The notes below the pieces were generated by a model. The model worked only from the letters and a program-made list of their open reading frames with translations, had not been told where the DNA came from and made no database searches. The translations under genes were made by a program, and so were the position numbers. A stretch of DNA of 64,000 nt, taken from contig OY294049.1 in the NCBI GenBank assembly GCA_958510825.1, positions 38,964,774-39,028,773 on the forward strand, given 5' to 3'. This document shows positions 36,801 through 50,755 of this stretch, piece by piece; positions within the stretch are counted from its first letter, which is position 1, and every line of letters begins with the position of its first letter. The DNA is from Brachypterus glaber (lineage: Eukaryota > Arthropoda > Insecta > Coleoptera > Kateretidae).

Positions 36801-37143
36801 CAACTTGCAGAACGCTGTCCACACATCCAGTTTCGAGTAATTTTAATCCTTTGCAAAAAGATAGATTTTGAGGTTCACCACTAGCATTAACTGGAGGCAC
36901 ACGCGACAACGAAGAGTACATGCATATATCACGCTCATTCCTCGGAAAGGACCAGTAAATAATCCGTCTTTGAACGGGTTCGGGGATGCGATCGTACCGT
37001 TCCTCTATTCTTTGGAAGGGTATGTTTTCGGCAACGATTTTCGCGGTGATATCCAGCAGGGTGTCGGGGGTCTTTGGCCCCGGTTCCCTTAGTAGAGACC
37101 CTCCACTGGCCCGGGAACAACACAACCGCTTGGCCACTGCCAT
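36801..37143 (-). CDS. ZSWIM5/6-like protein, first coding exon (partial gene)
   Basis: This single exon encodes the first 114 residues plus one base, starting at ATG 37143 and ending at a GTAAGT donor (36800 downward). It opens MAVAKRLCC, as in vertebrate ZSWIM6. It then carries the family's conserved N-terminal block: [30 protein letters not shown] and [18 protein letters not shown] at about 29-78, and [14 protein letters not shown] at 102-115, where the family also splits in phase 1. ZSWIM proteins are SWIM-zinc-finger substrate receptors linked to Cullin ubiquitin ligases. The SWIM finger itself is encoded in later exons, not found here. The low-complexity glycine and proline stretches of vertebrate members are absent. 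Confidence 0.85.
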
Positions 37144-37430
37144 CTACGCGACACTCTCACTGACTGAGGCTACGGCATCGCCGCTCCGTGTGGTTCGCGC
37201 AGGCGCTCCGCGCTCCCCACCCGAGCACAGCTGATTGAACCCCCGCGTGCGTAATGTCGTTTGTTTATGTTCGTCACATGGCGCAAGGTGCTGGGGGCGC
37301 CAACCGAAGGGCGGAGGGAGAGGCCCGCCACACATGGACCACTGTCGTAAACTCTGAAGACTGGCGACGTTGTCACGTTGTTCGATTCTTCTGAAACTAC
37401 GTTATTTCAACGCTCGCTGAACACTACATT
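37144..37430 (-). promoter_or_regulatory. GC- and CpG-rich 5' region of the ZSWIM-like gene
   Basis: Directly upstream of the start codon the sequence is strongly GC-rich (for example CTGGGGGCGCCAACC and GGGCGGAGGGAG) in an otherwise AT-rich neighbourhood. It has frames on both strands but no recognisable protein. It most likely holds the 5' UTR and promoter. The transcription start is not identifiable by eye. Confidence 0.5.
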
Positions 37431-37484
37431 AAAATTAATGGAGTGTTACACCCATGTTAATGGTATAGGAAAATAGCGTTACAG

Positions 37485-38190
37485 GGGGGGGATGGGGGTC
37501 CAAATTTTGCGTTCCCTTACAAATAATTAGTAGGTAAAATAATAAAAGTCGCTGGAACGATGCGCCTCGGTATTTTATGTTTTTTTTCAGATTCAGGGTC
37601 GTAGCGAAGAAGATTTCGTGGGGGGGGAGAAGGTCAAAAATGCAACTTTTTTCTCCCGACAAACAAGTTAATGACTACAAAAAAAGTCTCACCCTTTCGT
37701 GACTTGTATGAATCTATGAAATATGCAACTATTTTCTTCGATACAAAAAAGTTAATGACTAAAAAAAAGTCCCTCCCTTTCGTGAAATATGCAACTCTTA
37801 AGAGAATGCATGAATCCATGAAAAAATATGCAACTTTTTTCTTTTTTTTTTCTTAGACACAAGAAAGAGATGCCACCCTTTCGTGAATTATGCAATTTTG
37901 TATTATGAATCTATGAAATATGCAACTTTTTTCTGCGATACAAAAAAGTTAATGACTAAAAAAAAAAGGTCCCACCCTTTTGTGAAATATGCAACTCTTG
38001 CATAAAAATATGCAAATATGCAACTTCTTTTCTTTTTTCTTTCACAAAAAAGTTAATGACAAAAAAAAGTCCCACCCTTTCGTGAAATATGCAACTTTTT
38101 TATTCGAATCCATAAAATATGCAACTTTTCTCTCGTGAAATATGCAACTTTTGTATTTTCAATCCATGAAATATGATGAAGCTGAATAGA
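37485..38190. repeat. Irregular tandem array with TTTCGTGAAATATGCAACTTT unit core
   Basis: At least six units of roughly 80-110 bp. Each contains AAAAAGTTAATGACTA, then AAAAGTCCCACCCTTTCGTG, then AAATATGCAACTTTT. It begins near a run of G (GGGGGGGATGGGGG, 37484) and another at 37620. A related single unit recurs at 38380-38430. Frames inside are artefacts. Probably decayed or expanded retroelement sequence. Confidence 0.7.
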
Positions 38191-39142
38191 TTTCAATGGT
38201 ACATGTGAATAGGCCTGATTAAAGCAGTTATTCCATAACACGTTTTTAGAGCACTAGTACTTTGGAAAACTTACCGCAGGCCCTTGTTTTCTAAAATTGT
38301 ACTCGTGCGCTAAAAACGTATGTTATGAAACTAGTACTTGAATATACTATTTGAATTTTCGTTGCAAAAAAACGTTGCAAACTTCACCTTCATGAAATAT
38401 GCAACTTTTAAGATTTCAAGATAGGTGGGGAGGGAGCCCCCCCCATACCTACGGCCCTGTTCAGATAAGACAAAAAAACATCCGATTGGTGTTACTGCTC
38501 CAGTTTCACAGCAGTACAAAAACTGGCCTGCTTTATTGATATTTACTATCCAGCCGTGAATATGCCATAGCGGTTCTCCGGCGAGACACTTTGAGGTGCC
38601 AACTTCGCGGGATTTTAAGGTCTTTGACTAGCCGTACAGGCGCAAAATTCTGTTACATTATTACAGTAATAATAAATTATTTCATTTGATATTAATTTTA
38701 CTTGAAACAAGCTGTGAAGATATGTAATGCTACGCATTCCATTATATATTATTCACAGTAAATGATATATTGCATTTTCCAAATACCCAAAAAAAAAAAA
38801 TAATTTTTTCAATTTTTTTTGTGAAAAACGAAAAATAAAAAAAAATAAAAAAAAATAAAAAAAAATTCTATAGAAGTCCAAACCTAGGTGTTTGAATTCA
38901 AATGAAGAAAATAATACTATGATATTTCGTTCTTTTTAGTTCTTTTCATATTCACCACAAATAATTTTTCCTGCATTTCACAAGAAAAGCACAATCATGT
39001 AAAACTGAAGTTTCACATACGCGTAACCCAAAAAAACCACCACAAAAAACACTAGTTGATAACTCACAAAGGCCGTTTATAACATTTATTATCCTTTTCA
39101 GTCTCAAAAGTCTTTTAAATAAAATGTATTCACAGAACACAA
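38191..39142. other. Gene-free stretch
   Basis: Holds the ACGTTTTTAGAGCAC...GTGCGCTAAAAACGTATG palindrome unit (38239-38326) and A-tract arrays (38790-38870). No gene is supported. Confidence 0.4.
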
Positions 39143-39339
39143 ACTATATTCGTGTTTAACATGACAACAGCAGTTCAGCCATTGTGATATTTTAATCGGT
39201 GGCGCCATCTAGCGGAAATTAATGATTTATAATGCAGACCAGTAATAATTAGGTTACTGGTCTCTATTTTTCATTACAGGTCAGGTCCAGGCATGAAAAC
39301 AGTGGGACAAGAAACCACGTACTCCCCAAACTTTATTAA

Positions 39340-39474
39340 GGACCACTTGCACCAATGATGGTTTAACTTTAAACCTGGATTAAATTTACGGCCGACCAAT
39401 CAAAACCCAGCATTTTTAACTTAAACTCGGTTTAGCTGAGATAATCCCAGACCAAAAGTTGGTGCAAGTGGCCC
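39340..39474. mobile_element. 135-bp MITE with TAA duplication, Harbinger-like
   Basis: Ends GGACCACTTGCACCAA and, in complement, GGGCCACTTGCACCAA, flanked by TAA on both sides (39337-39339, 39475-39477). The right arm of the surrounding inverted repeat retains the empty form, CTTTATTAATACATG with one TAA. A 3-bp TAA/TTA duplication is typical of PIF/Harbinger elements. It contains the inner pair GGTTTAACTTTAAACC. Non-coding. Confidence 0.85.
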
Positions 39475-39487
39475 TAATACATGTAAT

Positions 39488-39872
39488 TTTAAATTACTTT
39501 TTAATTAAAAGTTTTAATCTGTTTTAATCATTTGTCTTTCTTTAATTTTAGCAAATATAGGACTTTTAAGTACTTAATTACTTCCCTATAATACACATTG
39601 CAGTCTACATTAAAATCAAACTGTAAATCGTCTGCAGACATACGCCCGGCTGCTTCCTGGCTTCCTAATGTCTCCTTTTTGTTCTTTTTCGGACATACGC
39701 TGAGTACCTGTCCAATAAATACGGGACTGATATTTTTGTAAGATCAGAGTCCACCACACGCATCAGTGCGCTGTTGCCACTGTTAGCGACTGAAAGGCAG
39801 TCGAATTATAGTATATTAAAGTACTATAGTGAAATATTATGAAACTATAGTTTCATAACATACGTTTTTAGC
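39488..39872. other. Gene-free stretch inside the large inverted repeat
   Basis: No coding region or bounded element. A short GC-richer patch lies at about 39640-39790. Confidence 0.4.
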
Positions 39873-40338
39873 GCACGAGTACAAATTTAGAAAGACGAGC
39901 CGCTTGCGGCGAGTTTTCTAAAGTACTAGTGCTCTAAAAACGTGTTATGAAACGAGTGCTTTTTCTAAAATTAAAAAAAAACTTACATTTAAATTGATAA
40001 CTGATTTAGGGATTTTTGTTTTGGATTGGGATTACAGTTTACACCATGTTTAAAATTCTAAGAACAAATGATATTTTGATATATTTTATAGTCATCTCTT
40101 CTCTTTTTTACTGCAATTAACCAAGCCACAATTTTAACATGGTAAAAATAACCTAAAAACAAGATTTTGTAGAAAATTCAACTTTAAAGCGACATTGACA
40201 TTTGCACGGAAAACGTCAAGCGATAGGCCAGGTCTGTTGCCAACCCAAAAGAACAAAACGTACAGACCTCTTATAAGCCTATAACACGCAAAATGCGTGT
40301 GATTATGAGCTTATAAGAGTCGCAAAATAGAAAAATGT
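39873..40338 (+). repeat. Interspersed repeat, copy 2 of 2
   Basis: Direct counterpart of 5338-5803, about 465 bp, with AAAATTCTAAGAACAAATG and ACACGCAAAATGCGTGTG in the same order. The start keeps the palindrome TTTTTAGCGCACGAGTAC...AGTACTAGTGCTCTAAAAA. Confidence 0.65.
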
Positions 40339-41298
40339 TTTTAGAAAACCAGAAATGTCCTTAGGGGCTGTTCAACAATTATTTGCCCAATTTCCCCATT
40401 TTTAGACAAAATTCAGGAACTCTACTTCTTCCTCTCATAGAACTTTAGTTTTCCTGAAAATTTCGAGTGGATCGGATATATCCGATATACCAGGTAAGTT
40501 TTATTTATGTCCACCCCTAAAATTAACATTAATCCTCATTCGAAAAAAACGAAACCTTTGGTGATTTATATAATTTTACATTGGCTATAAAATGGCGAAT
40601 TTAATTTTTTGTTTCCCTTCCGGTTTCGCTGGAATTGGCATAAATATGTTTTTTTTTTTTAACGGAAACCCTGTAATTTTTTACATTTTTGAATTCAGCC
40701 GAACTGATTGTTCTTTTTTTTAACTTTTTTTTCGTTTTCGTTTTTATCGTATAAAAACGAGATACATTTAACCTTCTAAATATTTGCCTAATCTTCGAAG
40801 TAAATCATAAATTTGGCATAAGCAGGCCTGTGGAGAGGGGAGTTGGGGCTGTTTTCCCCGGGCGCGGAGTTTCTGAGGGCCCGGAGTTTCTGAGGGCCCG
40901 GATTTTAATCCTGAATCTTTCTTTATTTGACTATGCATAGCATTAAATCTAATATAAATAATTATAAATATATTTGGTCTCTGAGGGGGCCCGGATGGGG
41001 TCAATTAATTTTTTTTAGTCATCAAAATATTTCAGAATTTTTTTTGGGGGGCCAGATTTTTCTGGGGCCGGGTGGTGGTGATATGCCTTTTTTTAGTCAT
41101 CAACATTTTTGGAAGGAAAAAAATTGTCGGGGGCCCGTTGGTTACTACTATTATAATAGTAATAATAATATATTAATTTCACATATTCAAATAAGATTAA
41201 TGTAAAAAACTTTGCTCGTCAACTCACCCCCCCCTCCAGGCGCGTAGATATGTATTGTTATATTTAAAAAATAACAGTGGGTGTTTTCTTTGTTTGGG
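40339..41298. other. Gene-free stretch with GGGGCCC-type words
   Basis: Contains a direct repeat, GAGTTTCTGAGGGCCCGG (40866 and 40884), and G-rich fragments near 40985, 41045 and 41130 that resemble one another. No coding region is supported. Confidence 0.4.
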
Positions 41299-41645
41299 TA
41301 AGGGCGCCAAATTTTGTATAAACGCTCAGGGACAAAGCTTTTTTTACGGAGGGTGATTTTTTGTCTTGGTAGGGGCGCCAAATTTTGTAGAAACCTTTCT
41401 TTGGAGGGTGTTTTTTTTGTTTTGATAGGGGCGCCATTTTTTTTTGTAGAAACGCCTAGGGACAGAGCTTTCGGAGGATTTTTTTTTTGTTTTGGTAGGG
41501 GCGCCAAATTTTGTAGAAACGCTCCTCAGGGACAATGCGTTTTTTTCGGAGGATGTTTTTGTTTGTTTTGGTAGGGGTGCCAAATTTTTTAGAAACTTAG
41601 AAACGTTCAGGGGCAAAGTTTTTTTTCTGTAGGGGCGCCAAATTA
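41299..41645. repeat. GGCGCCAAATTTTGTAGAAAC tandem array
   Basis: About five to six units of 60-85 bp, each with TAGGGGCGCCAAATTTTG, AGAAACGCTC, CAGGGACAAAGC and a T-rich stretch. Unit lengths vary, and frames through it on both strands are by-products. No function is inferred. Confidence 0.75.
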
Positions 41646-42390
41646 AATAAGAAGAAAAAATCCTATCTACTCGCCTGCCCCCTCTATAATAAAAAGATAT
41701 CTACACCCCTGCACGGAACACTTAGAAATGCCCCGCGTTCTCTCAGAGAGACCTCTGGAATAGGCTATGGAGGTGGTTCTATCCGTCCGGCCTGTTCCCA
41801 TCGCCAAGATCAATAATCTGTGGCAAGATTCTGTCCTCGGCCTCCCCGTGTGCCAAATTATGCAAGCCCTCTGCTAATAGTTAATCAATGAACAATCGCG
41901 CTGCGGACTCGTCGCTCTGTTGCGCCCCTCACCCCCCGACCCCAATGCCGCTCCTTTGCTGTTCCTCTACGATGTGTGTGTGTGCTATGCCGCCTCTGGC
42001 ACCTTCAAAGGGTGGACTATAAAGGATTTTTTATAAACGCAGTGGCGGACTGGCTCAGGGTGACCACAGGGTTTGCAAATTAGTTTTCCTTGATCAAAAT
42101 TTAGAATTTTTCCCAATTTTGGTACACACAAAAATGTTTTTCTTCGCAACTGTATATATAACACATACATTACATGTATTAATAAAGTCTAGGAAGTAAA
42201 TGATTTCTTGTCCCACTGTTTTCACGCCTGGACCTGACCTGTAATGAAAAATAGAGACCAGTAAACTAATTATTACTGGTCTGCAATATAAATCATTAAT
42301 TTCCGCTAGATGGCGCCACCGATTAAAATAAAATTATTAATGTTTAAAGCAAGATGGCTGATGCTGTTGTCATGATAAACAAGAATATAA

Positions 42391-44884
42391 TCTAAGGGGT
42401 CGTCCATAAAATACGTCAAGTAAATTGACCAAAATTCATACACTTCATACCCCGTTATTAAAGTCTGTAGAGATTTTATATTTTGGCTAGTAAATACCCT
42501 GTAAAAAAAATTAATTAGGATTCGTATAAAATTCGTATATGAATCTATAAGAAATGTAATTGATTTCTATATGTATATGCGAATTTTTTATGTTTATACG
42601 TTTTGTTATGAAAATTCGTATATGTCTTTTAGGCGTTTTTGTACGAAATTACTGAAAAAAAATTAAACATGCTGTTTCGTTTTGGAGTCCCTTATTTGTA
42701 TTAGTTTTTTTCTGTAAAATGGTAGAACTTTATTAATAAATACTTGTTTTAGTAATATTTTATTATGTAGACCAGTTTTTTTAATTTCCCTGATTTTTTT
42801 TAAGTGTCTATAAGGCAAGGTGACAAATGTCGACCGGGTCCCACTAAACTAGCGCTCAATTGTCCTATTTTTCTTGGGTTTTGGGCCATTTTACGACCTT
42901 TTTTTCTATTTTTTTTATTGGTTTCTTGAGGCCCAGAAACCAATCCGGGCCTGTATAGACTCGTTTTTCCCTAGCCGACCGAGTCCTTTGAAATATAGTG
43001 TCATAGGAGAAAGTTAGATAAAATGGCAAAATCGGGTTACATACCAGAGCGTATTTGGAAAACCATATCTTATGGAAAGGGTTAGTTAGGGGAAACGTTT
43101 AAATGGTGGGTCACACACTAATAAGTCACGTCTTAGGACACGAGACCTCACTTATTTTTAGAGAGAAAAAAACTAATATAATAATAAAAAAAATTTAGGT
43201 AAATTAAAGGAATTGCTAGGGATAGTGTTAGATAAAAAACTGTCTTGGAATTGATAAAGAAAAAAACTAATATAATAACAAAATTTTAGGTAAATTAAAG
43301 GAATCGCAGGAATAGTGTTGGATAAAGATCTGTTTTGGAAGTTATAAGCTGATAAAGATTAAAACAATAATGTAAAATTATGGTTGGAGATATTTTCGGC
43401 AAATCGAAAGAGGGAAAATTGTCTCAGAAACAAGCATGTATATATTTTATTTTAATAAAACACCATTTAAAAATAAAACCTTGTAAACTTATAGTAAAAA
43501 ACGTATCAGTTCAAAGTATACACATTTGCAATAATTAATAAGTATATTTTTTAATTTAATGTGATATCTATGATACCTATACGAGAAAAAAACCCTGATT
43601 ATAATTAATATAATTGGAAAATTATATCAAATAATTGTAAATTGATATATTTAATATACAATTTAATTTAATACCGATATTTAAAAATAATACAGAAAAA
43701 AACTTTCTATAAAAAACACAGTCCTACAAAAAATGTCAATTAAACATGGGCAGACTATATTTCCCTACGTATTACTGGCTAGGGACCCTAAATAAAGTGA
43801 CATTAAACTTCACGTTTAATGTTGGTTTCCATCCGTGTACACCCCCTAAAATGGGATTGGTTTCAGCCCCATCAAAGCAAATTTTTTGTAGTTTATATTT
43901 CTCAACAAGGGCTACAAAATGGCGTACAAAATTATTTTTTTGCACTTCCGGTTTCGCCGGAAACTAAGTCCATTTTATTTTTTTAAATGAAAACCCCTGT
44001 ATATTTTTCCATTTTTGATTTCAGAAAACAATTTCACATCTAAAAAAAATCATTAAATTAATTTTTTATTTATTAAAAAAAGCCTAATCCGGCAAAAGTG
44101 TAAGTGAAAGAAAAAAATTACGCCATTTTGTAGCCCTTACAATAGCGCACCAAAAAGTTAAGACCGTCCAAGGGGGCATTTGAAAAAATGAAGTTATGAA
44201 GGAAAACCCGTTTTAAAAAATTTAAAGTACAAAAAATACCAAAATTTGGTTTTTAAATGATTTTTTTTAATGTAAATTGGTTTTCTGGGTCCGAAAATGC
44301 AAAAATATATAGATCTAGACCAAGCTTGTCTTCCAGTATACTTTTTTGCAGTTTTTTGAAAAAAAAAAAAATGGCGGTCATCTAGCGTTTTCATTGTCAA
44401 ATCCGTTTCCAGGGTCCAAAAATACGTAATAAAAAATACCTAGTTTTTAGACCATGGTTAAAAACTAACCCTAATTAGGGTACATGAAAACGTGAAACCA
44501 AAATTCAGGGATCCTATAGAACCATAGTTAAGACTAATTGATGTTTCTTTTTTTTTTGTGGGCCTGTGTAATTGAACTTGATCGTTAATTGAGTATGATT
44601 TAAAATTAAATAAATTTAATCTATAAAATCAAAATGCAATTTGGATTTCCTCAATAAATTCCAATTAAAAATGTTGGTATACCTACATATGGTTAAATGT
44701 TACATCCTTTGTAAGTATAAAGTTAAAAACACCAAATTATTTAGCTTTTTAAGCTTTAATAGGTAATAAATAAATAATGGTCGGATAGAGTTACAAAACG
44801 AGATCGTATTGGAGGGAATTTGGAAAGCGTATTTTTTTTGAAAAGGGCTAATATAAAGGGCTATAATAGCCTTGTAGTGTAGTA
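42391..44884. other. Intergenic stretch with small repeats
   Basis: Contains a TTCGTATA / TATACGAA word cluster (42515-42660), the tandem pair listed separately, and CCGGTTTCGCCGGAA-type palindromes near 43945 that echo 40617. No gene is supported. Confidence 0.45.
43165..43348 (+). repeat. Tandem duplication with a unit of about 92 bp
   Basis: 43165-43256 and 43259-43348 share GAAAAAAACTAATATAATAA, TTTAGGTAAATTAAAGGAAT and ATAGTGTTRGATAAA. They differ at roughly one position in eight, so the duplication is older than the 75-bp pair at 17310. Confidence 0.7.
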
Positions 44885-45575
44885 AAGTTTATTTTTTAAG
44901 GTATAGTTATTTTAAATTTGCCGCTAAATCCTCCACAAAGTCCGATTTACACTGAAGCATGTGGCTTGTTTTGAATGTCAACATAACCCAACGAACTCTC
45001 TTCTTTCTAGAATACGCATACCGTTAAAATAAGTTAAAATAAGTATCGCCAACATCTCGGTTTGTTTCTAAACAAATAGTAGGTATATTCAGGCCCGAAC
45101 AATAACAATTACCAGTAACTGGTATTGTTGTCTCTGTTAGAATAAAGCTGTGCGAGTAAGACAGACAATTGTATATGTTGGCTACGTTTTTGTCAGTTTT
45201 AACGAATGAAATGCCTATTCTAGAGAGAAGAGTTATTAGTTCGTTGACATAACCAAAATTTATAATTTTTGTTTATTTACTTTGTTTTTATGATGTTTTG
45301 ATGTAAAACAAGAGAATTGATAAAGCTGTTGCTAAAAACACTTTTGTATTCCTGTAGAAACAAAATTTTCTTATTAAATCGCTTTTATTCCAATAATTTA
45401 GAGGAATAAACCATTGTTTTGTTCTCGTTAATGGCACGTCAACGTTTTACGGTTGTGTAAATTGGGCCTAGTCATTTCGCTTACGAGGCATGCGTATCTG
45501 ACGTTGCTTTGGTAATTTCGAGATTGTTTACAAGCGGGAAGGTTTAAAATAACTATACCTTAAAAAAATTAACTA
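44885..45575 (+). mobile_element. TA-flanked MITE, family F, copy 2 (interrupted)
   Basis: Same ends and order as 33808-34233 (AAGTTTATTTTTTAAGG; CCTTAAAAAAATTAACTA), flanked by TA. After removal of the 258-bp hAT-like insertion and its 8-bp duplication, 425 bp remain, against 426 bp for copy 1. Confidence 0.85.
44989..45246 (+). mobile_element. hAT-like MITE, family A, copy 3 (nested)
   Basis: 258 bp, from CAACGAACTCTCTTC to TTATTAGTTCGTTG, inserted in family F. The 8-bp duplication ACATAACC lies at 44981-44988 and 45247-45254. The intact family F copy at 33808 has one ACATAACC at this position, a direct empty-site comparison. Non-coding. Confidence 0.9.
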
Positions 45576-45920
45576 TAGTAGGGGGTAGAAATTCTGGAGA
45601 AAAGTAAAACATTGAGCAAGAATGATGATAAATTTATTTGCAAGGTACCCTTCATTTTTACATTCAAAGAGAAGTATTTTTGTTCACGAAACATACGAAA
45701 ATTTACCGTCATAAAATTGTTGTAGTTTCTGTACCTTCATATTTAAGTCATTATCTGTTTTACTTTAGAACGAGGAAATGTATAAATCGTTTAAAAAAAA
45801 AGTGTGTAAGGAAACACGGTGTCTGAATTTCGATTCAACTTGATTACCCTCAATTAAATTTTTTTAATTAATAATTATAAGTAACCCAGTCCGCACATAT
45901 ATGGATGCAACATGGTAAAG
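45576..45920. other. Gene-free stretch
   Basis: A 62-residue frame at 45638-45826 matches nothing I know. No gene is called. Confidence 0.35.
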
Positions 45921-46070
45921 AAAGATTTTTTAGGTAACATGTGCCATATTACATGAGACATAACATACATATGTATGCTACATAACATGCCCTATAACAG
46001 AAAGATTTTTTACGTTACATGTGCCATATTACATAAGATGTAACATACATATGTATGATACATAACATGC
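45921..46070. repeat. Two 70-bp direct repeats rich in ACATAACATGC words
   Basis: 45921-45990 and 46001-46070 share AAAGATTTTTTA, ACATGTGCCATATTACAT, ACATACATATGTATG and TACATAACATGC. Inverted forms follow at 46076-46130 (GCATGTTATGTATC). Part of a word-cluster element whose outer ends are uncertain. Confidence 0.75.
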
Positions 46071-47550
46071 AATATTGCATGTTATGTATCATATATATGG
46101 TACGAGAACATACACGATACATAAAATGTTATGAATTCAATACTAAATATGGCGTCTATATTATTTTAATTTTTATAGGTTAGAATCACTAATATTCTTA
46201 AAATTGTTGTTAATAATAAAAGTTTTACCCTTAAGTAGTAGAAACGCATGTATTTTTAGACAACTAAACCGATTTTAGATAATTTTAGACAAAAAATTAA
46301 AATATATATATATTTTTTTAAAATGATTATTTGCTATTTTTTCTCTAAAAATTGGCTTTTTATGTGGCCCATGATTTTTAAGCCTGGTAGAAAGTTTGCT
46401 TTCACAGTAAAAATGCACATCGTATAAGAATTTTGCCTGATGGATGATGCTACATATAAAGATATTTATATACTTTAATTATTAGGTTTATCAAAAAGAC
46501 GTAAAAATGTTCACCATGTCTAAATCTATGATGCACTCCATAACAAGTAAAATTCGGAAACGCCTACTTTTATTGTTATGTACCTAGTATGTATCTGATA
46601 TGTAGCATGTTATGTAGCTGATACATAACTTGAGGCGGAATTGTTAAAGTCCAAGGACTATACATGGACTATAAAAATTACATGTCTGCAACATCACATA
46701 GAACAGTGGTTATGTACCTGCTATGTTCCTGCCATGTATTTGTGTTGACTGGGAATTGTATCCAAAACTGAGCTAACTAAATAGTTTATCTTTTAAAAAA
46801 GGTCATCTTAAAAGATCTTTTGATTAAAAGTATTCGAAGAAAAATTTTATGTTAAAAATCCCGTTGAAAGCTTGGCGAAATTTTCTGAATTTTCAGTTTT
46901 CTACCTTGAAAATTATTCATGAAATTTTCAGTTGCCAGATTTTTTTTTAGTAGAGAACGATAATAGTGTATAAAAAAATTCCCAGTAATCACCAGTAAAA
47001 ACTGGAGGAGGAGGAGAAAAAATTAACTACTAAGAATGTAAACTTAATAATTTATTATCAAACCACTAAGCAGTGTTAAAATTTTAAAGAAGCCACTAAA
47101 AGTTTTAGTTATGTTCACTGAAATATTTAATGGATTTTTAGAAAATTAGCCCGGGAAGCGATGGCATTTTTATATTTTTTATTAATTTTGATTTTAGGAA
47201 AATTTCAAACCGAAAGTTATTTTTTTTTCTCATATTTTTCTAAAAAATCTGGGGAATGAACTCGCAATTAAAAAAATAAATAAATCTGGTGAACGTAAGT
47301 TTGGAAACTTTGTATAAGCATAAGCGCACGCATGCCAAAAGACTGTAAAACAAGTACAGCGTAACCGGAGAAGCTCAATTTTACCAGATGAACGCCCCTT
47401 TAGTAGGCTACTGCACTATTAACTGAAAAATCCACGACATTTGGTGATGAGAGCATCATAAGATGAAAACTCATGAACATTGACTCATGAGAGTCATGAC
47501 TCACGAGTCATAAAAGATAAAAACTAAAAAAAAAAAATACGTAAAAATGT
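46071..47550. other. Intergenic stretch 3' of RPB5
   Basis: AT-rich. Further TATGTAGC / GTACCTAGTATG words between 46575 and 46740 suggest a diverged continuation of the preceding element. No gene. Confidence 0.4.
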
Positions 47551-47556
47551 GTTTAT
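47551..47556 (-). terminator. RPB5 polyadenylation signal
   Basis: AATAAA on the minus strand, about 75 bp past the stop codon. Position and sequence fit a standard poly(A) signal. Confidence 0.5.
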
Positions 47557-47630
47557 TACTTAACTATACAGAATTAAATGCTTTTTTATGACTTTAAAAA
47601 GCAAAATTTTAAAATAATTATTTAACGTAT

Positions 47631-50299
<2,669 letters not shown>

Positions 50300-50755
50300 G
50301 GTTTATTAATTTATTATAATACTTTATTTTAATTAAATATCACTAATTTAACACTTTAATTACGTTTTAATCCGGGAAATGCACAAAAACAACACAGCGT
50401 GTTTGACAGACAAAAACAACAATGTCACCAATAGTGGAAAATAAAAAAAGTAGTGATTCTGAACGTACTATGAATGTTGCCGTTGTGATAAAATCTTCCC
50501 TCACCAAAAAAGTCCAAATCAGAGAAATTTACTATTAAATAACTTTTCATAGCTTAAATTACATGTAAACATCTAGGAATTAAGAAAATTAACCCAACTG
50601 TATAACCAAATCAGTTTGTTTTGGAACAAAATCGAGTAATAAAAATGAGAAGAACAATTTAACTGCCAATCTGACATCACCGGTTTTTAAGTGTTGCCAA
50701 CAGTGAAATAAAATAAGTTGCGGGAAAATTTAAATCTGTCACATTGACATTTTTA
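50300..50755. promoter_or_regulatory. Divergent promoter region between RPB5 and the nucleoredoxin-like gene
   Basis: 456 bp separate the two start codons of these head-to-head genes, so the promoters and 5' UTRs of both must lie here. No TATA box is obvious. The arrangement suggests a shared bidirectional promoter, which is inference. Confidence 0.5.

Larger units (their letters stand above)
39143..42390. repeat. Large inverted repeat: arms of about 200 bp, 2.7-kb interior
   Basis: The left arm (39143-39487, with a MITE inside) and right arm (about 42168-42390) are inverted copies. Shared words include TTTTAATCGGTGGCGCCATC, AGACCAGTAATAATTAG and TTACAGGTCAGGTCCAGGC. The interior holds one interspersed repeat (39873-40338), a GGCGCC tandem array (41299-41645) and no open frame for a transposase. 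It could be a decayed transposon with long terminal inverted repeats, or two inverted insertions of one family. Confidence 0.65.

Noticed and set aside
36868..37376. Other frames overlapping the ZSWIM-like exon and its upstream region
   Set aside because: GC-rich sequence has few stops. Only the minus-strand frame from 37143 shows conserved protein sequence.
41187..41616. Frames of 86-106 residues
   Set aside because: They are translations of the GGCGCC tandem array.
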